Shown here: piece after piece, positions 8,650 through 16,054 of the stretch | Layout: each line of letters opens with the position of its first letter | How positions within the stretch are numbered: position 1 is the first letter of the stretch | From: Pseudodesulfovibrio sp. 5S69 | Lineage (GTDB): Bacteria; Desulfobacterota; Desulfovibrionia; Desulfovibrionales; Desulfovibrionaceae | Reading direction: 5' to 3' | Assembly (NCBI RefSeq): GCF_037094465.1 | Contig: NZ_CP146609.1 | Coordinates: 248,001-312,000, forward strand | Length of the DNA: 64,000 bases | The notes under the pieces: model-generated | What the model was told of the DNA's origin: nothing | Database searches by the model: none | What the model saw: only the letters and a program-made list of their open reading frames with translations | Made by a program: the position numbers and the translations under genes

Positions 8650-8681
8650 GTTTTATATAAATTGACAATAAAGGATAGTAC

Positions 8682-9143
8682 ATGAATTCTTGTCTGCATA
8701 CGGCACTCCCGTCGGGCCGCTGGGTCCGGGCGGTGGCCCGGCCGGATTTCGGGTCGCGACTGGCCGTGCCCCTGGCCGGGGAGTCGGTCCCGGCCGGGTT
8801 CCCGTCGCCCGCCGAGGAGTATCTGGAGAAGCGGCTGGACCTGAACGAGCACCTGGTGGCGCGTCCGGAGTCGACCTATTTCGTGCGCGTGTCCGGGGAT
8901 TCCATGATCGGCGCGGGCATCCACCACGGTGACCTCCTGGTGGTGGACCGCTCCCTGGACCCCAAGCCGGGCCATGTCATTATTGCCTTGGTGGACGGGG
9001 AGTTCACGGTGAAAAGGCTGAGGCGGACGGCAATAGGCCTGGAGCTCGCTCCGGAGAACCCGGAGTATGGGGTGATTCCGCTCTCGGAGGAGACGGACTT
9101 CCAGGTCTGGGGCGTCGTCCTCCACGTAGTACATAAGGTTTAG
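8682..9143 (+). CDS. umuD: UmuD-type S24 peptidase, DNA polymerase V accessory subunit
   Basis: UmuD is cleaved by itself on RecA filaments and then joins UmuC to make the translesion polymerase. The 153-residue protein has the cleavage region VPAGFPSPAEEYLEKR with the probable Ala38-Gly39 bond, the nucleophile Ser74 in SGDSM, and Lys111 in FTVKRL. All match the Ser/Lys dyad of the LexA/UmuD family. No N-terminal DNA-binding domain is present, so it is not LexA. umuC follows on the same strand, but 392 nt of repeats intervene where other genomes have them adjacent or overlapping. Confidence 0.93.
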   Translation: MNSCLHTALPSGRWVRAVARPDFGSRLAVPLAGESVPAGFPSPAEEYLEKRLDLNEHLVARPESTYFVRVSGDSMIGAGIHHGDLLVVDRSLDPKPGHVIIALVDGEFTVKRLRRTAIGLELAPENPEYGVIPLSEETDFQVWGVVLHVVHKV

Positions 9144-9154
9144 GCGCGGGGGGC

Positions 9155-9472
9155 GGCTTCCGATAGCGGGCCATCTGCACATTTTTTCCGGGGGCTTCCA
9201 TCCTCACGTAGACGGCTACGCTGCGGTGAAAGCCCCCGGAAGAAAATGCACAGCTGACCCACTCTCGAAAGCCTTGTGCCAGCGCGGGGGAGAGAGCCGC
9301 TGTCGGGTGCTGAAGCACCCGAATCGCTCCATTTTGGGGAGAAAGCGGGAGACGAATGGTGCGCCCCGCCCCGCCGAAGGCAAATATAAAAAGTTTGGGA
9401 AAAGGAGGGATGGGAGTCCGAGGAAGGGAGAAAACCCTTTTCAAAGGGTTTTCCTCCCCTTCCCGGCCGATC
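9155..9472 (-). repeat. Composite intergenic mosaic repeat, copy B (between umuD and umuC)
   Basis: Three modules follow each other. Module 2 is a long hairpin at 9155-9273: 12-bp perfect stem 9186-9197 with 9230-9241, inner stem CGTAG 9207-9211 with CTACG 9216-9220. Module 1 is CGGGTGC-type hairpin sequence near 9286-9328. Family-2 hairpin is at 9388-9472. The order is the mirror image of the copies at 25488-25823 and 28696-29029. It begins 11 nt after the umuD stop and ends about 60 nt before umuC. Confidence 0.8.
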
Positions 9473-9535
9473 GCTGCTGTCCTCATCCGTAACGCTCGAA
9501 GGCTCGCGAACGGCTGAAGCCCGGAGGCAACGTCC

Positions 9536-10810
9536 ATGGCCAGTTATGCGTTGATTGACTGCAACAATTTTTATGCGTCGTGCGAGCGGGCGTTCCGGCC
9601 GGAGTTGAACGGGCGGCCGGTGGTGGTCTTGTCGAACAACGACGGGTGTGTGATCGCGCGGTCCTCAGAGGCCAAGGCCATGGAGATCGCCATGGGTACG
9701 CCGTATTTCAAGTGCCGGTCGTTGATGGAACGCCGGGGGGTGGCCGTGTTCTCGTCCAACTACGCGTTGTACGGGGACATGTCCGCGCGGGTGATGCAGA
9801 CATTGTCGAGGTTCTGCCCGGCGGTGGAGGTCTATTCCATCGACGAGGCGTTCTGCGACCTGAGCGGCGTACCGGGCGGGGCCGACGCGTATGCGCGGCG
9901 GGTGCGGGCCACGGTCCTGGCCTGGACCGGCATCCCGGTGTCCGTGGGCATCGGCCGGACCAAAACCCTGGCCAAGTTGGCCAACCGGTTCGCCAAGAAA
10001 CAGCCGCGCAGCCGGGGCGTGTTCGACCTTGACGCCAGCCCGGACCCGGACCGGGTGCTGCGCTGGACCGACATCGGCGACGTCTGGGGCATCGGCCCGC
10101 GCCACGCCAAGCGGCTGCGCGCCCTGGGCGTGACCGACGCGCTCAAATTCCGCAAGCTGAAACGGGACTGGGTCCAGAAGAAGATGACCGTCACCGGCCT
10201 GCACACGCTCCTGGAGTTGCGCGGCTTCCCCTGCCACGGCTTCCAGGCCGGTCCGGCGGACAAGAAGACCATCGTGTCGTCCCGCTCGTTCGGCCACCCG
10301 GTCACGCGGCTCGACCACATGCTCGAAGCCACCGCCCAATACACCACCCGCGCCGCCGAAAAACTGCGCAAACAGGGGGCCGTGGCCGCGAACATCATGG
10401 TCTACCTCCAGACCAACAAATTCAGGCTCGGCCAGCCCCAATATTCCAATACCCTGTCCGTGCCCCTGCCCGTGGCCACCGCCCATACCCCGACCCTGAT
10501 ACGGGCCGCCAAGAGCGGCATGCTGCGCATCTTCAAGGAGGGCTACCAGTACAAGAAATGCGGGGTCATGCTCTCGGGCCTGGAGCCCGAACACGGGCGC
10601 TGGCTCAGCCTGCTCGCCCTGCCGCCCGACCATCGGCCGGGAGACGGGCCGCTCATGCGCGCCGTGGACCGCGTCAACCAGCGCTGGGGCCGAGACACCG
10701 TGTCCTTCGCCGCCTCGGGCGTCACCCGCGACTGGCGCATGAAACGCGAAATGCGCTCACCTCGGTATACCACCGTCTGGGAGGAGATACTGACGGTGCG
10801 GGCCAAGTAG
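9536..10810 (+). CDS. umuC: DNA polymerase V catalytic subunit UmuC
   Basis: This is a Y-family error-prone polymerase of 424 residues. It begins with the catalytic motif LIDCNNFYASCERAF, then LSNNDGCVIARS, and has the second acidic motif YSIDEAFCDL near residue 101. IGRTKTLAKLANRFAK and the helix-hairpin-helix region GDVWGIGPRHAKRL follow. The C-terminal part after residue 240 is the little-finger and DUF4113-like tail typical of UmuC. GGAGGC lies 9 nt before the ATG and is the gene-side end of a repeat-rich leader. Confidence 0.95.
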   Translation: MASYALIDCNNFYASCERAFRPELNGRPVVVLSNNDGCVIARSSEAKAMEIAMGTPYFKCRSLMERRGVAVFSSNYALYGDMSARVMQTLSRFCPAVEVYSIDEAFCDLSGVPGGADAYARRVRATVLAWTGIPVSVGIGRTKTLAKLANRFAKKQPRSRGVFDLDASPDPDRVLRWTDIGDVWGIGPRHAKRLRALGVTDALKFRKLKRDWVQKKMTVTGLHTLLELRGFPCHGFQAGPADKKTIVSSRSFGHPVTRLDHMLEATAQYTTRAAEKLRKQGAVAANIMVYLQTNKFRLGQPQYSNTLSVPLPVATAHTPTLIRAAKSGMLRIFKEGYQYKKCGVMLSGLEPEHGRWLSLLALPPDHRPGDGPLMRAVDRVNQRWGRDTVSFAASGVTRDWRMKREMRSPRYTTVWEEILTVRAK

Positions 10811-11199
10811 GGCCTGGGTGAGAAATGCCTCCGCCCGACGGCTGGTCCTCACGCCCTGCAGATGCGAAGGGCGCGATCGGACGGCGCGGCGCAGCCTTAT
10901 TTATAGACACCCGGCCGCTGCGAATCGTCCGCGCATGGCCGGGCCCGGCAACACGGGCCACGCGAGGACAATTTCCATACGGCGGGCACCATCTTCAAAA
11001 TATGTGGACGGTTGCCCGATCTCAACGCCTCCCGCTGAATTGTCTTAATTATTTCAAGAAATTATCTAGAGTGCCTGATGAGGCAAAATCTCATATTTTG
11101 GGGGGTGGCCGAAAAAAAGATGGCCCGGAATCATTGAAAAAACCCCATTGCCGGGGGCAGAGGCGCCTTTACCTGACGTGGCCAAAGAGGTAATTGACG
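10811..11199. other. Intergenic region without a supported gene
   Basis: This 389-nt stretch has no open frame with recognisable content. The right half is AT-richer (TTAATTATTTCAAGAAATT near 11046) and probably holds the promoter of the next gene, but no convincing -35/-10 pair stands out. The left half is GC-rich and resembles the neighbouring intergenic repeat debris. Confidence 0.5.
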
Positions 11200-12501
11200 G
11201 TGCGTATGGAACAGGAACAGCCCAAGAAACGGACCTGGTCCAGGCTGGCGGCGGTGCCCCTGGCCGTGGCCTGTGCGGCGGTGCCCCTGGGGACCCTGCT
11301 CTCGCAATTCGCCGGTCCCGGCCCGGAGAGTTCGCCGTTCATGCCCTGGGTGGCGCTGGCGGCCCTGGGCACGGTGCACGCCATTTTGTTCCGGCGGTCC
11401 GGGCAGCGACTGCGGACCCGCTTCTTTCTGGAGCTGGCCATGTTCGCCGGGCTGTCGGCCATCGTGATCCTGCATCACGAGGACATCTTCTTCCAGTTGG
11501 AACGCTTCACGCCCTATCTGCCGGAACTGGCGCCGGTGATCATGCTCTGCTTCTGCTGGTTGTGGACCATCACCTTCGGGATGCCCGACCGGGCGGCCTT
11601 CCAACGGTGGGGCGCGGTGCTCGGCCTGCTCTGCGTGCTCGATTTGGCCGTGGAAGCCTTCATTTACCGGGCCGCGCCGCCCCTGCGCTGGATCGGCCAG
11701 GCCGACCTGTTGGCCGGACTGCTGCTCGTCTGCCTGTGCGCCTCGCTCAAGCCGGGGCCGCTGGACAACGGGTTGTATGAACCGGACCAGGGCACGCCCC
11801 TTTACCGGGCTCTGATCCTGGCCGGGCTCCTGGCCACCCTGTCGCGCACCGGACTGTTCGCGGCGGCCTGGATATACCTCTGTTTCGGCCGGGGCGGGCG
11901 CATCCTGCGCATATCCGTTTTCCTGGCCTGTTTCGCGGCCCTGGCCCTGACCTTCCGGCTGCCGCTCACGCCCTCGGACCTGGCCCGGTACGTGGACTAC
12001 TGGCTGTGGGCCAAGTCCATGAACCTGTTCGCGCAGTCCCCGTCCACCCTGATCGCCGGGCTGCCCCTGGACCACGCCCTGCCCTTCGCCTTCCCGCCCG
12101 AGATGGTCCCCATCTGGGAGCGGGTCACGAATTCGCCTGCTTTGTTCGGCGCGCATCTGAGCCAGGTGCCGTCCTTCTGGCTGCGCTTCACCCTCGGCTG
12201 GGGGGCCATCCTGCCGACGGCCTGCCTGACCGGGCTGTTCGTCCTGGTCTTCCGGCGGCTAACGCGCATGGGCGCCGGGCTGGCCGCCGCCCTGTTCGTC
12301 CAGGGCATGTCCACCCCGCTGTTCTACGAGCCATCCACGGGCGCGGTGGCTTGGCTTGCCCTGTTCCTGGCCCTGTCGGCGCCCCGGCAAGCGCGCCTGG
12401 CCGGCCCGGCCCATTCCGATGACGGCCGCAATCCCGAGCCGCCCGCCGGGCCCCAACCTCAAGACGATCCGGCCCGCGAGTGGGACATGCGCCCCCTCTA
12501 G
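11200..12501 (+). CDS. Polytopic membrane protein, O-antigen ligase/polymerase-like
   Basis: The 433-residue protein has about 10 to 12 hydrophobic helices, a short basic N-terminus and a hydrophilic tail rich in proline. The segment LLATLSRTGLFAAAWIYLCF near residue 222 resembles the SRTG motif that marks the O-antigen ligase (WaaL) and Wzy families, and a large loop follows. Glycan ligase or polymerase function is therefore possible, though no other surface-polysaccharide gene adjoins it. GTG at 11200 is preferred because AAAGAGG lies 9 nt upstream; ATG at 11206 is the alternative. Confidence 0.6.
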   Translation: MRMEQEQPKKRTWSRLAAVPLAVACAAVPLGTLLSQFAGPGPESSPFMPWVALAALGTVHAILFRRSGQRLRTRFFLELAMFAGLSAIVILHHEDIFFQLERFTPYLPELAPVIMLCFCWLWTITFGMPDRAAFQRWGAVLGLLCVLDLAVEAFIYRAAPPLRWIGQADLLAGLLLVCLCASLKPGPLDNGLYEPDQGTPLYRALILAGLLATLSRTGLFAAAWIYLCFGRGGRILRISVFLACFAALALTFRLPLTPSDLARYVDYWLWAKSMNLFAQSPSTLIAGLPLDHALPFAFPPEMVPIWERVTNSPALFGAHLSQVPSFWLRFTLGWGAILPTACLTGLFVLVFRRLTRMGAGLAAALFVQGMSTPLFYEPSTGAVAWLALFLALSAPRQARLAGPAHSDDGRNPEPPAGPQPQDDPAREWDMRPL

Positions 12502-12520
12502 GCCGGACCCGAGTGCGATC

Positions 12521-13705
12521 ATGACAAAATTTTCCGACACGGCCCCCATCCTGGTGACCTGCCCCAGAGACATGCCCGAATATCTTCAGGCCGAGCTCAC
12601 GGCCCTGGGCTTTGCCCGGACCATACCCCTGGACGCGGGCGTGGAGGTCCACGGCTCCCTGGACGACTGCATGCGCCTGAACCTGTGGGTGCGCACCGGG
12701 CACCGGGTGCTCTTCGAACTGAAACGGTTCCGGGCCTTCGACGCAGACGAGCTGTACTGCGAGGTGAAGCGCATCCCCTGGGAGGAATACATCCCGGGGG
12801 ACGGCTATTTCCGGGTGGACGCGTCGGTGCGCGACACCACGGTCAACGACGCGCGCTTCGCCGGGCTGCGGGTCAAGGACGCCGTGGCCGACCGGTTCAC
12901 GGAGCTGACCGGGGCACGGCCGGACTCGGGCCCTGACACGGGCGGGGTCTGCCTGTTCCTGCACTGGCGCGAGAACCGGGCCACCCTGTACCTGGACACC
13001 ACGGGCGAACCGCTACCCCGTCGCGGCTACCGCAAGCGGCCGCACAAGGCACCCATGCAGGAGACCCTGGCCGCAGCCTGCATCCTGGCCGCGAACTGGC
13101 CCGAACGGGCCCGGCAGGGCGGACACTTCATCGCGCCCATGTGCGGCTCGGGCACCCTGCCCATCGAGGCCGCGCTCATGGCCATGAACGGCGCGCCGGG
13201 GCTTTTGCGAGACGATTTCGCCTTCATGCGCGTGATCGGCTTCGACCCCGAGGCGTGGGACGGCCTGCTCGGCCGGGCCGAGGACGCGGAGGTCCCGGAG
13301 ATCAAGGGGAGGATCATCGCCACGGACCACGACCCCGAGGCCATCGCGGCGGCCAGGGACAACGCCCGACTGGCCGGGGTGGGCGACTTCATCGAATTTC
13401 AGGTCTGCGACTTCACCGAGACCGAGGTGCCGGAGGGGCCGGGCGTGGTCATGCTCAACCCGGAATACGGCATCAGGCTGGGCGAGATCGAATCGCTCAA
13501 GGCGGTCTACAAGGGGATCGGCGATTTCTTCAAACAGCGCTGCGGCGGAAAGACCGGATTCATCTTCACCGGCAACATGGACCTGGCCAAATGCGTGGGG
13601 TTGCGCACCCGGCGGCGGCGCGTCTTCTGGAACGCCAAGATCGAGTGCCGGCTCCTGGAATACGAGCTCTACGCCGGGACAAAAAAGGGCGGCGACCCGC
13701 GATAG
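12521..13705 (+). CDS. THUMP-domain class I RNA methyltransferase (RlmL N-terminal-like)
   Basis: This is a SAM-dependent methyltransferase of the RlmL/TrmN group, which methylates guanine N2 in rRNA or tRNA. Of 394 residues, about 1-150 form the ferredoxin-like plus THUMP RNA-binding part. RRGYRKRPHKAPMQETLAAA leads into the catalytic fold, with motif I as APMCGSGTLPIEAA and motif IV as NPEYGIRLGE. The usual motif IV is NPPYG, so Glu replaces the second Pro. It starts 20 nt after the preceding gene and lacks the second methyltransferase domain of long RlmL. Confidence 0.85.
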   Translation: MTKFSDTAPILVTCPRDMPEYLQAELTALGFARTIPLDAGVEVHGSLDDCMRLNLWVRTGHRVLFELKRFRAFDADELYCEVKRIPWEEYIPGDGYFRVDASVRDTTVNDARFAGLRVKDAVADRFTELTGARPDSGPDTGGVCLFLHWRENRATLYLDTTGEPLPRRGYRKRPHKAPMQETLAAACILAANWPERARQGGHFIAPMCGSGTLPIEAALMAMNGAPGLLRDDFAFMRVIGFDPEAWDGLLGRAEDAEVPEIKGRIIATDHDPEAIAAARDNARLAGVGDFIEFQVCDFTETEVPEGPGVVMLNPEYGIRLGEIESLKAVYKGIGDFFKQRCGGKTGFIFTGNMDLAKCVGLRTRRRRVFWNAKIECRLLEYELYAGTKKGGDPR

Positions 13706-13798
13706 CCCGGCATCGCCGGAGGTGATGGAAGCCATCGGGAAAAAGCCGGGGCCGGAGGGGTGGATAATTCGTGCGTTCGCGAGTATACCCTGCCGACC

Positions 13799-14683
13799 AT
13801 GAAGCAATCCCTGACCTACACCTACGTCCTGCTCGTGCTGAGCATGATGCTGTGGGGCGGCACCTGGGTGGCCGGGCGCGTCCTGGCCCAGTCGGTGCAC
13901 CCCATGACCGCCGCCGTGCTGCGCTTCTCCCTGGCCTCGGTCATCCTGCTGTTCATGTGCCGGCGGGCCGAGGGGCGGCTGCCCCGGCTGAAACGCGACC
14001 AGATTCTGCCGGTGGTCTTCCTGGGAGCCACCGGGGTATTTGCCTACAGCTATTTCTTCTTCACCGGCCTGCAGACCATCTCGGCCGGGCGGGCCGCGCT
14101 CATCGTGGCCTGCACGCCCGTGTGCATCGCCGTGATCTCGGCCCTGTTCTGCGGGGAGAGGTTCGGCCCCCTGCGCGCCGCCGGGACGCTCATTTCCCTG
14201 GTCGGCGTGTCCGTGGTCATCGCGGACGGCGACCCGCTGGCCCTGCTGTCCGGCGGCGTCAGCCGGGGCGATTTCATGATCCTCGGCTGCGTGGCCAGTT
14301 GGACCGCCTACACCATGGGCGGGCGCGCGGTCATGAAGCACCTGCCCCCGCTGACCTCGGTGGCCTGGTCGAGCTTCACCGGCACCCTCATGCTCCTGCC
14401 CGCCGCCCTGGCCCAGGGGCTGGTCGCGGACCTCGGCAACGTCCGGCCCGTGGACTGGGGCTGCGTCGTCTTCCTCGGCTTCCTGGCCACGGCCCTGGCC
14501 TACTACTGGTACTACCGGGCCATCAACATCATCGGCGCGTCCAGGGCGGGCATTTTCATCAACATGGTCCCGGCCTTTGCCGTGCTCACGGGCTTCCTGC
14601 TGCTCGACGAGCCCATCCACCTCTCCCTGGCCATCGGCGGGTTCATGGTCATCAGCGGCGTGTACCTGACCAACCGGGCCTGA
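13799..14683 (+). CDS. EamA/DMT-family transporter
   Basis: A 294-residue membrane protein with ten predicted helices arranged as two EamA repeats. The first repeat starts LLVLSMMLWGGTWVAGR and the second begins near GDFMILGCVASWTAY. Such proteins usually export amino acids or metabolites; the substrate cannot be told. ATG at 13799 puts the first helix at the usual distance. A GTG at 13760 in the same frame overlaps a GGAGGGG sequence and is an alternative giving 13 more residues. Confidence 0.88.
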   Translation: MKQSLTYTYVLLVLSMMLWGGTWVAGRVLAQSVHPMTAAVLRFSLASVILLFMCRRAEGRLPRLKRDQILPVVFLGATGVFAYSYFFFTGLQTISAGRAALIVACTPVCIAVISALFCGERFGPLRAAGTLISLVGVSVVIADGDPLALLSGGVSRGDFMILGCVASWTAYTMGGRAVMKHLPPLTSVAWSSFTGTLMLLPAALAQGLVADLGNVRPVDWGCVVFLGFLATALAYYWYYRAINIIGASRAGIFINMVPAFAVLTGFLLLDEPIHLSLAIGGFMVISGVYLTNRA

Positions 14684-14742
14684 CCGGAGCCCGTTGCCAA
14701 CCCGGCGCCCATGGCGCATACTCGGCCCATCAAGGAGGCCAC

Positions 14743-14952
14743 ATGGACGACAGGATAGAACGGCTGGAAAGCCTGGTCGCGCTCCAGGACCGAACCATGG
14801 AAAAACTCAGCGACCAGCTCTACGATCAGCAGAAGCAGATCGAGGACCTCAGGCGGCTGGTGGAACGGCTGGCCAAGAAGGTCCGCGCCCTGGACGAAGA
14901 GATCGAAAGCTCCGGACCGGCGGACGTGCCTCCGCCCCACTACAACGGCTAA
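14743..14952 (+). CDS. slyX: SlyX family protein
   Basis: A small coiled-coil protein of 69 residues. It starts MDDRIERLESLVALQDRTM, has heptad-like spacing through residue 55 and ends PPPHYNG; the PPHY ending is the SlyX signature. AAGGAGG lies 6 nt before the ATG. The cellular role of SlyX is not settled. The cupin gene starts 9 nt after the stop, so both are likely in one transcript. Confidence 0.85.
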   Translation: MDDRIERLESLVALQDRTMEKLSDQLYDQQKQIEDLRRLVERLAKKVRALDEEIESSGPADVPPPHYNG

Positions 14953-14961
14953 GGGAGAAAC

Positions 14962-15474
14962 ATGCCCGCACCGACCGCCAGGGAAATCATCGATCATCTC
15001 GGCCTGAGCCCCCACCCCGAGGAGGGCGGCTGGTTCCTGGAGACCCACCGGGCCGACGAGTCGCTGGCCCGCGAAATCCTGCCGGGCCGGTATGCCGGGC
15101 CGCGCGCCTTCGGCACGGCCATCTACTACCTGCTCACGCCCGACACCTACTCCCACATGCACCGGCTCATCTCCGACGAGATCTTCCATTTCTACGCGGG
15201 CGGCCCGTGCGAGATGCTCCAGCTCCACCCGGACGGGTCGGGCGAGACCCTCCTGTTCGGCAACGACGTCCTGGCCGGACAACGCCCGCAGATCGTGGTC
15301 CCGCGCAATGCCTGGCAGGGACTGCGCCTGCTGCCCGGCGCGGACTTCGCGCTCATGGGCTGCACCGTGGCTCCCGGCTTCGAGTACGCGGACTACGCCC
15401 ACGGCAACCGCGCCGAGCTGACCGCCCGCTACCCCGATTTCCGCGAGCAGATCATCCGCCTGACCGCGGTATAG
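14962..15474 (+). CDS. Cupin domain protein (DUF985 family)
   Basis: A 170-residue single-domain cupin. Family marks are HPEEGGWFLETHR near residue 17, GTAIYYLL, the metal/ligand-side sequence SHMHRLISDEIFHFYAGGP near residue 64, and WQGLRLLPGADFALMGCTV in the second half. Relatives bind nucleotide-sugar-like or unknown small molecules; no reaction can be assigned. GGGAGAAAC precedes the ATG. Confidence 0.87.
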   Translation: MPAPTAREIIDHLGLSPHPEEGGWFLETHRADESLAREILPGRYAGPRAFGTAIYYLLTPDTYSHMHRLISDEIFHFYAGGPCEMLQLHPDGSGETLLFGNDVLAGQRPQIVVPRNAWQGLRLLPGADFALMGCTVAPGFEYADYAHGNRAELTARYPDFREQIIRLTAV

Positions 15475-15532
15475 GGCCCATCACTCCGCGCAAAGCCGCC
15501 GTCATCTCCCGATCCGTTTCCCCGACCGAAAG

Positions 15533-15562
15533 GGGGCGCGCCCCCCGGAAGGAACGCGCCCC
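15533..15562. terminator. GC hairpin between the cupin and the phage tail genes
   Basis: GGGGCGCG (15533-15540) pairs perfectly with CGCGCCCC (15555-15562) over a 14-nt loop. It lies between convergent genes, but no T run follows on either strand. It may act as a factor-dependent or bidirectional stop, or simply a structural element. Confidence 0.45.
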
Positions 15563-15611
15563 GTGTCGAGGTGGGAAGGTAGGGATGGCGAATGAATGCG
15601 TTGTCGGTGCG

Positions 15612-16043
15612 TTACGCCGGTGGCGTCGGCCAGGTCACATTATACGGGAACCCACCCTGTTGCGGCACGTCGCGCCATGCCTGCCGTTTGGTCGCCCACA
15701 CCGTCTTTTCCTCGGCGTCCAGGGGCGCATCCGCGAGTTGGGTCCAGTCGCTGTCGGCCAGCAGCTTGTCGCGCCGGGCCCGGACCGCATCGGCCTCGGC
15801 CGCCGCCCTGGCGGCTTCGTCCACCACCTGGTTTACTGCGGATTCGCGATAAACCAAATCCGCCCCCTTGACCCATTCGGTTTCATAGGTCGTATACGGT
15901 TCCCGATTGAGCGGCATGGCCTCGTTGTAGCCAATTTCGTCGCGTTGGACCGGGGTCAGGTCCACGAACTTGTGGATGTACCCGCCGTATTCAACGCTGG
16001 CGGGGGGAGACTGCCGAAAGGTTCCGTCGGGATATCTGAACAT
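15612..16043 (-). CDS. Phage tail assembly chaperone-like protein
   Basis: The 143-residue protein ends with the pattern of the phage tail assembly chaperone domain: RRDKLLADSDWTQLADAP, then AWRDVPQQGGFPYNVTWP. In phages this protein is encoded beside the tail fibre and helps assembly of the tail or fibre. It lies 11 nt after the large fibre gene on the same strand, with AGGAGT before its start, so it belongs to the tail unit. It is the last gene of the unit. Confidence 0.82.
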   Translation of the reverse strand: MFRYPDGTFRQSPPASVEYGGYIHKFVDLTPVQRDEIGYNEAMPLNREPYTTYETEWVKGADLVYRESAVNQVVDEAARAAAEADAVRARRDKLLADSDWTQLADAPLDAEEKTVWATKRQAWRDVPQQGGFPYNVTWPTPPA

Positions 16044-16054
16044 GCTTTTACTCC

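Noticed and set aside
11070..11115. CTGATGA followed by GAAA, resembling a hammerhead ribozyme core
   Set aside because: The sequence between the two motifs forms only a broken stem with a large bulge, and there is no matching stem III or stem I to place a cleavage site.
13760..13798. GTG start for the EamA gene at 13760
   Set aside because: The GGAGGGG sequence overlaps the GTG itself, so it cannot serve as its ribosome site, and the extra 13 residues do not resemble EamA N-termini.
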